Made by a program: the position numbers and the translations under genes. From Thalassotalea loyana (GTDB lineage: Bacteria > Pseudomonadota > Gammaproteobacteria > Enterobacterales > Alteromonadaceae), in NCBI RefSeq assembly GCF_030161435.1, contig NZ_BSSV01000004.1, positions 282,528-346,527 of the forward strand: 64,000 nucleotides of DNA, given 5' to 3'. Position 1 is the stretch's first letter; every line of letters begins with the position of its first letter. Shown here piece after piece: positions 7,667-16,822 of this stretch. The notes beneath the pieces were generated by a model. The model searched no databases and was not told the DNA's origin. It worked only from the letters and a program-made list of their open reading frames with translations.

Positions 7667-9499
7667 TTAAAGTTGGTAAGTCAGACCAAGGTATAAAGCA
7701 CGGTCTTGAGTATTGTAGTTAACCGCTGTTTGATACTCTTCATCGAACATATTAAGTAATTTAACTTGTGCTGATAACTTTTCGCTCAGCGCATAGCTCG
7801 CCGTAGCATTGAATAAATGGTAACTATCTAGCGTCTGTGCGCCTTCTTCTCTTTTTCCGTTAAACTGATAATCTAAAAATAAGTCAATTCCGGCAACTGA
7901 AGTTGTAAACTGGTAACCGATTAATTCTTTGGCTCGTCGTGTCAGTTGTTCACCAGTCGCTTTATCTTCAGTATCAATATAGCTCGCATTGAACTGGTGT
8001 GCGCCGCCGAATCCTTGATAACTTGCTGCGATTTCAACACCTTGAATGTCGACTTCATGAACATTAACAGGTTGATAAAAGAAGTTTGCATCAGGTTGCC
8101 AATCGATTAGATTCTCAACGGTAGATGTAAATGCACTGGCAGAAAAGTCGACATTTTCAATACGCGTATCAAAAATCAATTCTGCAGTTTGTGATGTTTC
8201 AGGTACTAAGTCAGGATTACCTGACGAATATGGATCTGCTGGCCAATATAAATCATTGAATGTTGGCGCTTTAAAGCCAGTGCCCAGATTCAAAGTAATT
8301 TTTGATTCGGTTGTTGCTTGATAAGCAATACCAGCATTGTAAGTCGTCTCAGAATCGACATTTTCAATATCATCGTATCGAATAGCAAACTCGTAGGTCA
8401 GTTTATCTTTTTGATACAAGCCTTGTGCAAATAAACCATAAATATCACGCTGCGTAACAGAAAAATCAGTCGTACTAGTCAATGATTCATCATAGTAATC
8501 TAAGCCAAAGTTCACTTGGAAATGAGGCCATACTTGTGAGTTATTTACAATTGAAAGCTGGTCTCGACGGGTTTCAAAAAAACCACCTGATGCTTTTTCA
8601 ACACCATTACCAAATGTTTTAGCATAGTCGCGATTTTGTCCCAATGTCACATTCAACGTATTTTGAACATGACCAACTTGCCAATCATATCCACTTTTCA
8701 CATGCCAAACATGTTGTTTTATTTCAGTTTGGTCAGCGCCCCATGGGTTATCATACTCATTCTCACCTTCTGTCGCTTGGAATAACCATTCTATATTAAA
8801 CGCTTGATTTAACGACTGTTGTCCACGATAAACCACAGTGTCATAGTCATAGCCATCGTTATCGTCTTGAACATTTTGTAGAACGTCAAAGCCTTCGCTT
8901 TCTTCGTGATTAAAACTTAATGAGCTGTGTCCTTCACCATGACTAAACCCGAAGCCAGCTTTAACTTGACGGTAACTATCAGCACCAAGGCTTGCACCTA
9001 AATACCCTTCACCTTGGGTTAACTCTCGAGTGAAGATATTAACAACACCACCTATCGCATCCGATCCCCATAACGCAGCACGCGGACCTTTAATAATTTC
9101 GATGCGTTCGACCAATTCAGGGGCAATTGTTTGAATGTCAGTTAAGCCTAAGCTTGCAGAGCTTATACGCATACCATTAACAAGAAAAAGTGTATGGCTA
9201 GCATTAGCGCCTCTTAAATATAGAGAGGCATTTTGCCCTCTGCCGCCTTGGCTTGATATATCTATACCAGCAACCGTCGCTAATAATTCACTCATTGATT
9301 TTGGCTGAATTTTAGCGATATCAGCTTGGCTAATAACCACTTGATTCGCCAATTGCTCAATCAATTGATTATCACTACGGCTAGCCGTTACAGTAATGAC
9401 TTCATCATCTGCAAGCACAGGCAGACTTATACTAGCGGCTACAGCTAGACAAATAGGGGATAAAGTCGTTAATACATTTTTTTTGTTTTGATGTTTCAT
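7667..9499 (-). CDS. btuB: TonB-dependent vitamin B12 receptor BtuB
   Basis: A 610-residue outer-membrane receptor. A signal peptide (to about residue 30, ending VLA) is followed by the TonB box DEVITVTAS, a plug domain (residues about 45-150, with ELLATVAGIDISSQGGRGQNASLYLRG split over the plug core) and a 22-strand barrel ending in a terminal aromatic-rich strand (ALYLGLTYQL). Size matches BtuB (about 600). The identification is fixed by context: the leader carries a cobalamin riboswitch and the upstream genes are btuF, cobO, btuC and btuD. It imports cobalamins with energy from TonB-ExbBD. B12 would switch expression off through the leader. Confidence 0.93.
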   Translation of the reverse strand: MKHQNKKNVLTTLSPICLAVAASISLPVLADDEVITVTASRSDNQLIEQLANQVVISQADIAKIQPKSMSELLATVAGIDISSQGGRGQNASLYLRGANASHTLFLVNGMRISSASLGLTDIQTIAPELVERIEIIKGPRAALWGSDAIGGVVNIFTRELTQGEGYLGASLGADSYRQVKAGFGFSHGEGHSSLSFNHEESEGFDVLQNVQDDNDGYDYDTVVYRGQQSLNQAFNIEWLFQATEGENEYDNPWGADQTEIKQHVWHVKSGYDWQVGHVQNTLNVTLGQNRDYAKTFGNGVEKASGGFFETRRDQLSIVNNSQVWPHFQVNFGLDYYDESLTSTTDFSVTQRDIYGLFAQGLYQKDKLTYEFAIRYDDIENVDSETTYNAGIAYQATTESKITLNLGTGFKAPTFNDLYWPADPYSSGNPDLVPETSQTAELIFDTRIENVDFSASAFTSTVENLIDWQPDANFFYQPVNVHEVDIQGVEIAASYQGFGGAHQFNASYIDTEDKATGEQLTRRAKELIGYQFTTSVAGIDLFLDYQFNGKREEGAQTLDSYHLFNATASYALSEKLSAQVKLLNMFDEEYQTAVNYNTQDRALYLGLTYQL

Positions 9500-9544
9500 G
9501 TTACCTCTTCCTCAGGCACCACCCGTACCTTGAAATACATTTTC

Positions 9545-9665
9545 GTTTTAAGTAATAAACATGCAGGCATTCGGACTTATGCAAAGCAATTACCGCTGCG
9601 GGGGCAGTGTTGAAATTCCATCAACTTCCCCTACATGCTTGGGATTCCCAAGTTTCCTTGAGCGC
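9545..9665 (-). promoter_or_regulatory. Cobalamin riboswitch in the btuB leader
   Basis: Read on the minus strand, the segment shows the conserved cobalamin-riboswitch blocks in order: GGGAAGTTGATGGAATTTC, CACTGCCCCCGCAGCGG, and a B12-box-like AAGTCCGAATGCCTGC. P1 is formed by AGCATGTAGG and CCTGCATGTT with G-U pairs. It lies between btuF and btuB, so btuB has its own switch separate from the one at the head of the operon. The expression platform (terminator or RBS sequestering) lies within the 50 bases before the btuB start. Confidence 0.9.
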
Positions 9666-9683
9666 TAGTTTCTGGCATTTAGC

Positions 9684-10508
9684 CTATCGGTATTGATCTA
9701 TATCGGCGCATAATTTTGCTGCACCTTGCAATACTCTTTTTGTAAAGCGATGCAGTAAATCAGCATCGGCTTGAACAAATTGGTTCTTTTTAACAGCAGG
9801 TATTTGATCCCAATCCCGCCATTTTTCATTTGATATTTTGTTATGACTTTTATCTACGGGGATGACAATTACAGCAGGTTGCTTCGCAATAACATGCTCA
9901 GGACTAATTTGCGGGTAATCCGCCGCTTGTTCCGCAAAAACATTCTTTGCGCCGCATAATTCCAATAACCGGTGCGTCCATGTTTCACTATTTATCGTCA
10001 TCAGTGGCTCTGGCCACATTTGGTAGAATGTGCGAACAGGTTGTTTATTTCGATACAGTGCTTCCAACTGCTCAGCAGACTTATCAATTTCTCCGCCGAT
10101 TAACTGACCTTGCTCTGCACGACCTAATAATGCGCCTATACGTCGATAGTCTTGCGCTACACCGTAAATATTCTGTGGACTACTATCGATAACGGTTAGA
10201 CCAAGCTTTTCAAGAGCCGCTATATCACTAGCTTTATTTCCACCGCGCCAAGCGACGACATAATCCGGCTTTAGCGCTATGATTTTCTCGATGGATAGAC
10301 CATAAGCCCCACCTACTCGAGGTAACAGTTTCGCTTGCTCAGGATAATCGGCATAATCAACCGTCCCCACAATAGTGTTTCCTAGCCCCAAATCGAACAG
10401 CATTTCAACGGTATGTGGCGACAATGCAACAAGCTTTAGATCGCTTTTTGCTGACGCAGGTTGCAGCAATGTCGCGATTAGCACAAAAAGAAGTATGTAG
10501 ACTTTCAT
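9684..10508 (-). CDS. btuF: Periplasmic cobalamin-binding protein BtuF
   Basis: A 274-residue class III substrate-binding protein with a signal peptide ending near residue 20 (LLQPASA). Two lobes joined by a long helix are typical; recognisable segments are VALSPHTVEMLFDLGLGNTI, DYPEQAKLLPRVGGAYGLS and KPDYVVAWRGG. It hands cobalamin to BtuCD. Its ATG overlaps the cobO stop by one base (TGATG), so the two are translationally coupled. It is shorter than siderophore-binding relatives and lacks their Cys or lipobox. The riboswitch context supports B12 over other ligands. Confidence 0.9.
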   Translation of the reverse strand: MKVYILLFVLIATLLQPASAKSDLKLVALSPHTVEMLFDLGLGNTIVGTVDYADYPEQAKLLPRVGGAYGLSIEKIIALKPDYVVAWRGGNKASDIAALEKLGLTVIDSSPQNIYGVAQDYRRIGALLGRAEQGQLIGGEIDKSAEQLEALYRNKQPVRTFYQMWPEPLMTINSETWTHRLLELCGAKNVFAEQAADYPQISPEHVIAKQPAVIVIPVDKSHNKISNEKWRDWDQIPAVKKNQFVQADADLLHRFTKRVLQGAAKLCADIDQYR

Positions 10509-11107
10509 CAGTAGTCAAAACCCAACTGTGCTTTAACACCAGCATCAAAAGCGTGTTTAACATTTCTGACTTCGCTAACCGTATCAGCAATCTCAGTTAA
10601 TCGTCGATGCGCTCCTCTTCCTGTTACCACAACATGTTGCATCGCGGGGCGATTCTCAAGCGTACTGATGACCTCATCTATATCAAGGTAGTCATAACTT
10701 AGCATGTAGGTCAATTCGTCTAACAAGACCAGATCGATTTCAGGGTTTTGCAACATCAACTTCGCCTGTTGCCATGTTTGTTGAGCGGCGATGGTGTCGG
10801 CTTCCTTATTTTGTGTTTCCCATGTAAAGCCTGTTTCCATCACTGCGAAAGGCACGCCAATATTGCTCAGTAAGTTTTTTTCTCCATTGTCCCACTGACC
10901 TTTAATAAACTGCACAACGCCGGCTTGCATGCCATGGCCAAGACATCTAATCACCATACCAAAACCAGACGTCGTTTTTCCTTTACCGTTACCCGTAATT
11001 ACTTGAAGAACACCCTTTTCGTCTTGTGCGCTAGCAATACGTTCATCAACTTTTTCTTTGAGTTTTTGTTGCCTTTTTTGATGATTATTTTGTGTCTTTT
11101 CTGTCAT
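10508..11107 (-). CDS. cobO: Cob(I)yrinic acid a,c-diamide adenosyltransferase
   Basis: A 199-residue CobA/CobO/BtuR-type enzyme. The P-loop GNGKGKT is at residues 39-45, followed by FGMVIRCLGHGMQAGVVQFIKG and the conserved DLVLLDEL around 125-133. The enzyme transfers the adenosyl group of ATP to reduced cobalt, giving coenzyme B12 from imported corrinoids. Placed between btuC and btuF it couples uptake to activation. It starts 18 bases after the btuC stop. The N-terminal extension is charged (KRQQKLKEKVDERIA), as in E. coli BtuR. Confidence 0.92.
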   Translation of the reverse strand: MTEKTQNNHQKRQQKLKEKVDERIASAQDEKGVLQVITGNGKGKTTSGFGMVIRCLGHGMQAGVVQFIKGQWDNGEKNLLSNIGVPFAVMETGFTWETQNKEADTIAAQQTWQQAKLMLQNPEIDLVLLDELTYMLSYDYLDIDEVISTLENRPAMQHVVVTGRGAHRRLTEIADTVSEVRNVKHAFDAGVKAQLGFDY

Positions 11108-11125
11108 AACAAAACCTAATAAAAA

Positions 11126-12169
11126 CTATTTTAAAAATGCACTATGATGGCGATTATTTCGCAACAAAAGGATTAAAAAGAAAATACTGCCAATTGCCGC
11201 TGTTATGATACCTATAGGAAGTTCTTGATTCTCAATGACAACACGAGACAAAGTATCGACCCATATCATAAAAATTCCACCGACAATACTAACAACCAGT
11301 GGATGTGAGAATGTGCCTTGAGAATGAAAGTACCTGACGATGTGTGGAATTATTAACCCGACAAACCCTATCCCACCACAGTTTGCTACCAGCACTGCCG
11401 TCATCAATGCACTTACAGCTAACATCTTTGTTCGCACTTTCTTAGGCTCAACACCCAGGGTTACCGCTGTTTCGTCCCCTAATATCATGGTATTTAGTTG
11501 GCGATAATATCCTTGAACGATTACAAAACTAACAATCAACACGCTAAAGCATAACGCAGCACTTTCAATACTAGTGCGCGCGAAACTACCTAGTGTCCAA
11601 AACAAAATAGCGCTAATGGCTTGAGGATCACTAAAGTAGAGCAAGAAAGACGTTAATGCGCTAAATAAAAATGATAATGCAACACCGGCTAATACTAAGG
11701 TGTGCATGTTGGATTGGAAACGCGTAATAAAAACAAGTAACGCAATAACGCCTAGACTCCCAACAAATGCGGCAGTTGACATAACACTGACGTCGAGTAA
11801 ATCGATTTGGCTATAGAGGTCGATATTGAACAACACCATCGCTAGGACAACCGCAAATGATGCGCCTGACGATACACCAAATAAATAAGGATCGGCTAAC
11901 GGGTTTCTTGTCACCGTCTGCAACACCATACCTGATAAAGCCAAACCTGCACCGGCAACAAATGCCATCAGAGTGCGTGGAAGCCGCAGCTGCCAGATAA
12001 TTTGCTGTTCAATCCCCGTGAACTCGCCCAAGGCAACACCGTTTAACAGGCTTGTGAAAACCTCGGTAACTGGAATAGCGATAGCACCTACGGCGAGCCC
12101 AGCAAATAGCGAAAAGATGAGTAACGCGACTAAAACACTGACCATGAAATGAGATCGAGTATTCAACAT
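11126..12169 (-). CDS. btuC: Cobalamin ABC transporter permease BtuC
   Basis: A 347-residue FecCD-family permease with about ten membrane segments. Typical family motifs are present: RLPRTLMAFVAGAGLALSG, QTVTRNPLADPYLFGVSSGA and the coupling-helix region around GCGGIGFVGLIIPHI (NCGGIGFVGLIIPH). Its ATG follows the btuD stop codon directly (12170/12169), so the two are coupled. With two copies of BtuD it forms the inner-membrane importer fed by BtuF. FecCD permeases also serve iron siderophores; the riboswitch, cobO and btuB make B12 the substrate. Confidence 0.92.
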   Translation of the reverse strand: MLNTRSHFMVSVLVALLIFSLFAGLAVGAIAIPVTEVFTSLLNGVALGEFTGIEQQIIWQLRLPRTLMAFVAGAGLALSGMVLQTVTRNPLADPYLFGVSSGASFAVVLAMVLFNIDLYSQIDLLDVSVMSTAAFVGSLGVIALLVFITRFQSNMHTLVLAGVALSFLFSALTSFLLYFSDPQAISAILFWTLGSFARTSIESAALCFSVLIVSFVIVQGYYRQLNTMILGDETAVTLGVEPKKVRTKMLAVSALMTAVLVANCGGIGFVGLIIPHIVRYFHSQGTFSHPLVVSIVGGIFMIWVDTLSRVVIENQELPIGIITAAIGSIFFLILLLRNNRHHSAFLK

Positions 12170-12976
12170 TTAACTCGCTCCGTAATCATAGAATACTTGA
12201 GGTATATCAGCATGGTTGCGCGTAGTCACCTCCACCTTTGTGTCGAAGAACGCTTCGATATTCTCCTGAGTAACCACCTCGTTAGGCGTACCAATAGCCA
12301 CTAAGTTACCACGATGTAACATCAGCAATTTATCAGACATAGCCGCTGCTAAATTCAAATCATGAAATGAAGCAATAACGGCAATGTTTAATGATTTGGC
12401 TAACCTCATAATTTCTATTTGATATTTGATGTCTAAATGACTAGTCGGCTCATCCATAATCAGTAATTTGGGTTGTTGAACAATAGCCTTAGCGATTAAA
12501 ACACGTTGCTTCTCCCCACCTGATAATTGCTCAAACCCTTGCTCACATTTTTTTTGCAGACCCACCTGCGTTATCGCTCGTTTAACTTTTTCTTTTTGCT
12601 GACTCGACAGTAACGAAAATGCTGACAAATAAGGAGTGAGACCTAAAGCGACCACATCAAAAACCCGCAAATTAAAGTTGTTAGGTGGTTCTTGCACAAC
12701 AACAGCCACTTCTTGGGCAAACAACTTACTTGGAATATCCTGTATTTGTTTGTGTTCGAACGTAACAAAGCCACTTTGAGGCGTTAAATAGCGATACAAA
12801 CAACGTAGTAAAGTAGATTTTCCTGCACCGTTTGCGCCAACAAGGCCAACAAACTGGCCCGGCTCAATATCAAATGTGATACGGCTAAGAATGCTATTGT
12901 TGTAGTAAGAAAAAGAGACGTCATGGCAGACAAGCAAAGCTGTGCTTGAGACATTAGAAGCTGAAGATTGTGCCAT
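12170..12976 (-). CDS. btuD: Cobalamin ABC transporter ATPase BtuD
   Basis: A 268-residue ABC ATPase. Walker A GANGAGKST is at residues 47-55, the signature LSGGE at 151-155 and Walker B LLIMDEPT at 171-178, with the switch His in ASFHDLNLA. It belongs to the FepC/BtuD subgroup that pairs with FecCD permeases. It is the first gene after the upstream cobalamin riboswitch and directly abuts btuC. The first 12 residues are Ser/Ala-rich and unlike the family core; an alternative start is not evident. Confidence 0.9.
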   Translation of the reverse strand: MAQSSASNVSSTALLVCHDVSFSYYNNSILSRITFDIEPGQFVGLVGANGAGKSTLLRCLYRYLTPQSGFVTFEHKQIQDIPSKLFAQEVAVVVQEPPNNFNLRVFDVVALGLTPYLSAFSLLSSQQKEKVKRAITQVGLQKKCEQGFEQLSGGEKQRVLIAKAIVQQPKLLIMDEPTSHLDIKYQIEIMRLAKSLNIAVIASFHDLNLAAAMSDKLLMLHRGNLVAIGTPNEVVTQENIEAFFDTKVEVTTRNHADIPQVFYDYGAS

Positions 12977-13064
12977 GTTATATTGCCTATTTTTAAGCGG
13001 GCATAAGACATTCCACAGCGTCTGTGTATGTCAGTATAGAGTATTCCCGCTCAATCTGTTTTCA

Positions 13065-13228
13065 TTGATATAGTCGCTTTCTGGTATCCTGACTTACAGC
13101 CTCTAGATATAACCCTTCCAAGTTTCCTCGTGGTCGTTATATCGCTCTGTTCACAGTTGCGGGTACAGTTGCGAATTTTCATCGCATTCCCAGGTTGCTT
13201 TTCAGCAAAGCTACATTGTTTTTTTACT
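13065..13228 (-). promoter_or_regulatory. Cobalamin riboswitch at the head of the btuD-btuC-cobO-btuF operon
   Basis: On the minus strand the blocks are GGGAATGCGATGAAAATTCG, the pseudoknot-proximal CAACTGTACCCGCAACTGT, and the B12 box region AAGTCAGGATACCAG, all in canonical order. The rest of the 344-bp gap before btuD holds the expression platform (12977-13064) and the operon promoter (about 13230-13320). B12 binding would reduce expression of the importer and adenosyltransferase. Confidence 0.93.
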
Positions 13229-13320
13229 TGGCTATATTATCTACCGCTCGAAAAATAAAACAAGCTACTACCTGATACTCACTAAGAGTTTTTTTATCTA
13301 GGTAATAGCTTTATGCCGAC

Positions 13321-14208
13321 TTAACTGGCTTCTTTGATCAAGTGAATATCACGCTGTGGGAAAGGTATCGTGATATTTTGCTCGGCCAACGCTAAGTAGA
13401 TTGCTTTATTCGCTTTATATTTGAAAGCAAATAGCTCTGTCGTAGGCACCCAAACTCGCACTTCAATATTGATTGCACTATCGGCGAACTCACTAATACC
13501 AACTTGGCACTTATTCTTGTCTTCAAGACCTTCGATTGAAATCACGGTATCGTTGACTAACTTAGTGACAGCAACGGGATCATCACTATATGAAATCCCA
13601 ACACTAAGCTCCAATAAGGAATTACCTTTAGAATTATGAAGGACTTCGCCAACAATATGTTTATTAGGTATCGTAATCTCAACATCATCTTCATCAATTA
13701 AAATGGTATAGGCCAATAAAACCTCTTTAACAATACCTTTGACGCCTTGAACTTCAATCGTATCACCAACCACAAATGGACGAATAAGTATAATGTTAAA
13801 GCCTGCGGCATAGTTAGAAAGCAGCCCTTGAAATGCCAAACTTGCACCTAATGAAATTGCACCTATTGCCGCAACAAAAGGTGTAACACTGATGCCTAAC
13901 TTACTTAGTGCAACAATTAACACTAAGGCGACAATGACCATTTTCGAGGTGTTGGCTAAAAACTTACTCAAGGTAACATCGAGCTTTTGCTTCTCACATA
14001 AGCGCAATACAACTTTCGCTATTTTGCCAGCAATGTAGTAGCCCAAAATAAAAATAATAAAGGCACCGACAAGCTGAAAACTATAATTTGCAAAAAACTC
14101 AACGATTAACTGGTAGAAATAAGTAACTTGATTAAGTTCATCCTTGAGTAACTCTGATGGCGCTAAACTGCTTGCGGTAGCTGATTCACTAGCATTTGAT
14201 TGAAGCAT
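13321..14208 (-). CDS. Small-conductance mechanosensitive channel (MscS family)
   Basis: The chosen start (ATG 14208, with GGA upstream) gives 295 residues; a GTG at 14250 would add 14. Three N-terminal membrane helices are followed by the pore helix region with ASLAFQGLLSNYAAGFNIILIRPF, typical of TM3 in MscS, and the soluble beta domain starting VGDTIEVQGVKGIVKEV. Size is close to E. coli MscS (286). The channel opens under membrane tension to release osmolytes on hypo-osmotic shock, fitting a marine cell. It is monocistronic, transcribed toward the btu operon. Confidence 0.9.
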   Translation of the reverse strand: MLQSNASESATASSLAPSELLKDELNQVTYFYQLIVEFFANYSFQLVGAFIIFILGYYIAGKIAKVVLRLCEKQKLDVTLSKFLANTSKMVIVALVLIVALSKLGISVTPFVAAIGAISLGASLAFQGLLSNYAAGFNIILIRPFVVGDTIEVQGVKGIVKEVLLAYTILIDEDDVEITIPNKHIVGEVLHNSKGNSLLELSVGISYSDDPVAVTKLVNDTVISIEGLEDKNKCQVGISEFADSAINIEVRVWVPTTELFAFKYKANKAIYLALAEQNITIPFPQRDIHLIKEAS

Positions 14209-14371
14209 ATGAAATTCCATTGTTTTTTGAATTATAAAACCAATTATCACCGTTTCAGTTACATTTTTCTACATAGATCCGCGTGGATAATTACATTAAA
14301 AACCACGATAGTAGAAAGATAGAAAACAGGTAAAGATTCTGTAAATTAATTGAAGAATGCGGAGAGCCAAT

Positions 14372-14782
14372 ATGAAACGATTTATCATTACCCTAACAGC
14401 AATTTTATTATCGACATCAGCTATTGCAGCTTCAACCGTTCAAGAAGGTGTTATTGAGCAATCAGATGCTATTAGTACTAAAGCAGGTAAAGATGGCAAA
14501 CCGCTTTTAGGTGCTGCGATTGGTGTAGGAATTGGTTCGGCTTTTGGTGACGGTAGTGGTAATGATGCTGCAAAAGTGGTTGGTGGTTTAATGGGTGCTA
14601 GACGAGCGGCTTCAAAAAAACAACAAACCGTTTATGGTTGGCGTTATATCATCAAGATTAATGACCGTTTACAAGCTATCGATGTTTGGTGTGATAAACC
14701 ACAAGCACAGTGTCCGGGCTATGCACAGGGCGAAGAAGTTTACATCATTAACGGCAATGAGTTAGCGGCTAAAACCAAGTAA
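14372..14782 (+). CDS. Exported glycine-zipper-like protein of unknown function
   Basis: The start at 14372 is preferred over 14357 because GGAG lies 9 bases upstream and it begins a clean signal peptide (MKRFIITLTAILLSTSAIAA). The 136-residue product then has a glycine-rich segment (LGAAIGVGIGSAFGDGSGNDAAKVVGGLMGARR) split by two glycine-zipper-like patches and a C-terminal domain with two Cys (WCDKPQAQC) that may form a disulfide. Glycine zippers occur in outer-membrane and channel-forming small proteins. No specific family is recognised. It converges with the FlgO-domain gene through a bidirectional terminator. Confidence 0.65.
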   Translation: MKRFIITLTAILLSTSAIAASTVQEGVIEQSDAISTKAGKDGKPLLGAAIGVGIGSAFGDGSGNDAAKVVGGLMGARRAASKKQQTVYGWRYIIKINDRLQAIDVWCDKPQAQCPGYAQGEEVYIINGNELAAKTK

Positions 14783-14798
14783 AACTTATGAACTACAA

Positions 14799-14828
14799 TA
14801 AAAAAGCGACATAAAGTCGCTTTTTTTA
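14799..14828. terminator. Bidirectional terminator
   Basis: AAAAAGCGAC and GTCGCTTTTT form a 10-bp stem with loop ATAAA between convergent genes; it touches the stop codon of the FlgO-domain gene. Confidence 0.85.
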
Positions 14829-15491
14829 TTGCTCAATTTTAACCCATCGACTTTCATCATATTGGTCTGTCGGTAAGATAGTAATGCCGTCTTTAACAAT
14901 TTTGTGTTGCTTATCGACTTCTTGGCCCATCGCCCAACGAGGAATAAAAGTTTGTGCAGAAGCCACAACAACGTGTGAGAGCATACCTATCATTCGAGCA
15001 TTTACAATGTAGCCATCTGCTTGTTCAACCATAGTACCTGTCACGACATAGTCGATTATTTGACGTTGAGAGAGCTCTTCATAGTTACGACTAAAAACAA
15101 AATCGCCTTCAGGTGTTACGCGAAAAAAGCCTGTTGACTTGTAATCAACAACAATTAAGCCATTCTTTTGCATGTGATGCATAAAGCTTTCAGCCAACTG
15201 ATTACCCAACCAATTTGTTGATTCTAAGTCTGATAAATTCACAAATGACGCAACCGCAACCGGTGTATTAGGACTAACAAAGCTACTTTTTTCAAGCATT
15301 TGCGTTGTAAGGCCCGCTACCACATTATTCAATTGATGACTCGGCAATTCATCTTCATCAATTGAACGTTCTTCCTCTTCATTCACCATGCGGTCTTGAT
15401 CGTTAAAGTAGCCGTACTCATCGTCACCATCACTCCATGACGAACACGCAGCTAATACAAATAAACTTATAGCCAAGACAATAAATTTCAT
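14826..15491 (-). CDS. FlgO-domain outer-membrane lipoprotein
   Basis: A 221-residue lipoprotein: signal peptide with lipobox LAAC (Cys16), an acidic linker (EEEERSIDEDELPS), then the FlgO domain with TPVAVASFVNLSDLESTNWLG, LAESFMHHMQKNGLIVVDYK and IDYVVTGTMVEQADGYIVNARM. In Vibrio, FlgO/FlgP/FlgT are needed for flagellar stability at the outer membrane. Here there are no flagellar neighbours, so the gene may be a paralogue with another envelope role. The domain resembles curli CsgG-like and TolB-N folds, a weaker alternative. Confidence 0.78.
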   Translation of the reverse strand: MKFIVLAISLFVLAACSSWSDGDDEYGYFNDQDRMVNEEEERSIDEDELPSHQLNNVVAGLTTQMLEKSSFVSPNTPVAVASFVNLSDLESTNWLGNQLAESFMHHMQKNGLIVVDYKSTGFFRVTPEGDFVFSRNYEELSQRQIIDYVVTGTMVEQADGYIVNARMIGMLSHVVVASAQTFIPRWAMGQEVDKQHKIVKDGITILPTDQYDESRWVKIEQ

Positions 15492-15577
15492 TTCAATACC
15501 TTCTCACTATCTTTCTTGTTGTAGCAATGCATTTTTCACGCCATAAATGTTAATGATATTTTGACACCACCTAGAAA

Positions 15578-15607
15578 CAAAAAAGGAGCATTAAAGCTCC
15601 TTTTTTA
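15578..15607 (-). terminator. Terminator after the ABC-2 permease gene or before the FlgO gene
   Basis: AAAAAGGAGC and GCTCCTTTTTT flank loop ATTAAA. It is 12 bases downstream of the permease stop on the minus strand. Confidence 0.8.
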
Positions 15608-15619
15608 TTATTACAACTA

Positions 15620-16822
15620 TTACGATGGGTCTTTAATAAACCATTTACACATATCAATAATCTTGGGCTCTTTACCGTACATCGTCATACACATTTTAAA
15701 TAATCGCGCAGCCGCTGTTCTAATATAAAAACACGTAAGAACAGTCAAACCAAGTGCAACTAATGGCTGCCATACAGGCACATCAATAAGTGACATTTTT
15801 ACCGGCATAGCGGCAAATGCTGTAAGAGGAAACATACTTAAAAATGACAATGCCCAACCTGAAGGGCTATCTAGGGTAACCATCGTCAAAATGAGTGGCA
15901 ACAATGGCAGTAACATCATTGCAGATTTACCGCTATGATTAGGATCATCTATTGCTGCGGCAATGGCGGCCATAATACAAGTACAGAAATACACACCCGT
16001 TACCGCAAAAACAACAAGCCAAGGCAATAAACTCCAATCAATAAATGAAAAATCTATGCTCTCACCTTCAAGTACCACAGCAGTGAATGCCATAATTAAT
16101 AGGAAAGTGATCACTATGCTGATCATCGCTTTAATCGCATGAAGCATTTGCCCGAGAATTTTGCCATCAATCCAAGTTTGTGGACTAATGCATGAGTAAA
16201 GTTGCTCAGTGACACGTTGTTGCTTTTCACCCGTCACACTAACGAATAGCTGCCCAAACGAAGTAAACACACCAACAGCTATCATAATTAACATCCCAAG
16301 CGCGACCGTTTCACTTGAATCTTCTTGAGATTTCACGCTCTCGTCCAAGTATTCTATATCCATGCTAGCACCCTGACGAATAGCTTTTAATTGCGCATCA
16401 GACAATCCTAACGTTTGGCTATATTGATCTTTATAATAAGTACGTAGAGAGTTGCGTAAATCATTGAGCCAACTTTGTTTGTCGCGACCAAAAATTTGCA
16501 AACTAGGCATTACGCCGTCACCTTTCTGCTCTATAACAACAGCATCCCACTCTTCATTTGTCAGCGCTTTTTTAAGCACTTCAATATCATCTGTTACCGA
16601 AGTGAACGTAAACTTATCACTTTCAAGTTCAAACGTGGTTAAAGGTTTAATCGCCACACGATATTCATCAGTATAGTCGTGCTTAATGGTTTGCCATAAG
16701 AATACGATCACACCAAAACCAAGCATAATAAGCTTAGAAATAATCTCCTGCTTCCACTTAAAAAAGTGCATGAACTCCCAACTTGCAACAAGCCAAGTTT
16801 GCTTTAACGTATTCTTAGGCAT
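15620..16822 (-). CDS. ABC-2 type permease (NatB-like)
   Basis: A 400-residue permease with one N-terminal membrane helix (KLIMLGFGVIVFLWQTI), a soluble segment of about 150 residues and five or six C-terminal helices, the layout of NatB/ABC-2 exporters. The C-terminal half carries ALGMLIMIAVGVFTSFGQLF and GEKQQRVTEQLYSCISPQTW, a coupling-loop region typical of the family. Its start overlaps the ATPase stop by 8 bases. Substrates in this group include Na+, drugs and peptides, and the sequence does not discriminate. The pair stands between two terminators and forms its own operon. Confidence 0.85.
   Translation of the reverse strand: MPKNTLKQTWLVASWEFMHFFKWKQEIISKLIMLGFGVIVFLWQTIKHDYTDEYRVAIKPLTTFELESDKFTFTSVTDDIEVLKKALTNEEWDAVVIEQKGDGVMPSLQIFGRDKQSWLNDLRNSLRTYYKDQYSQTLGLSDAQLKAIRQGASMDIEYLDESVKSQEDSSETVALGMLIMIAVGVFTSFGQLFVSVTGEKQQRVTEQLYSCISPQTWIDGKILGQMLHAIKAMISIVITFLLIMAFTAVVLEGESIDFSFIDWSLLPWLVVFAVTGVYFCTCIMAAIAAAIDDPNHSGKSAMMLLPLLPLILTMVTLDSPSGWALSFLSMFPLTAFAAMPVKMSLIDVPVWQPLVALGLTVLTCFYIRTAAARLFKMCMTMYGKEPKIIDMCKWFIKDPS

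Noticed and set aside
11126..12976. Siderophore or heme importer instead of B12 importer
   Set aside because: Two cobalamin riboswitches, cobO and btuB in the same locus define the substrate.
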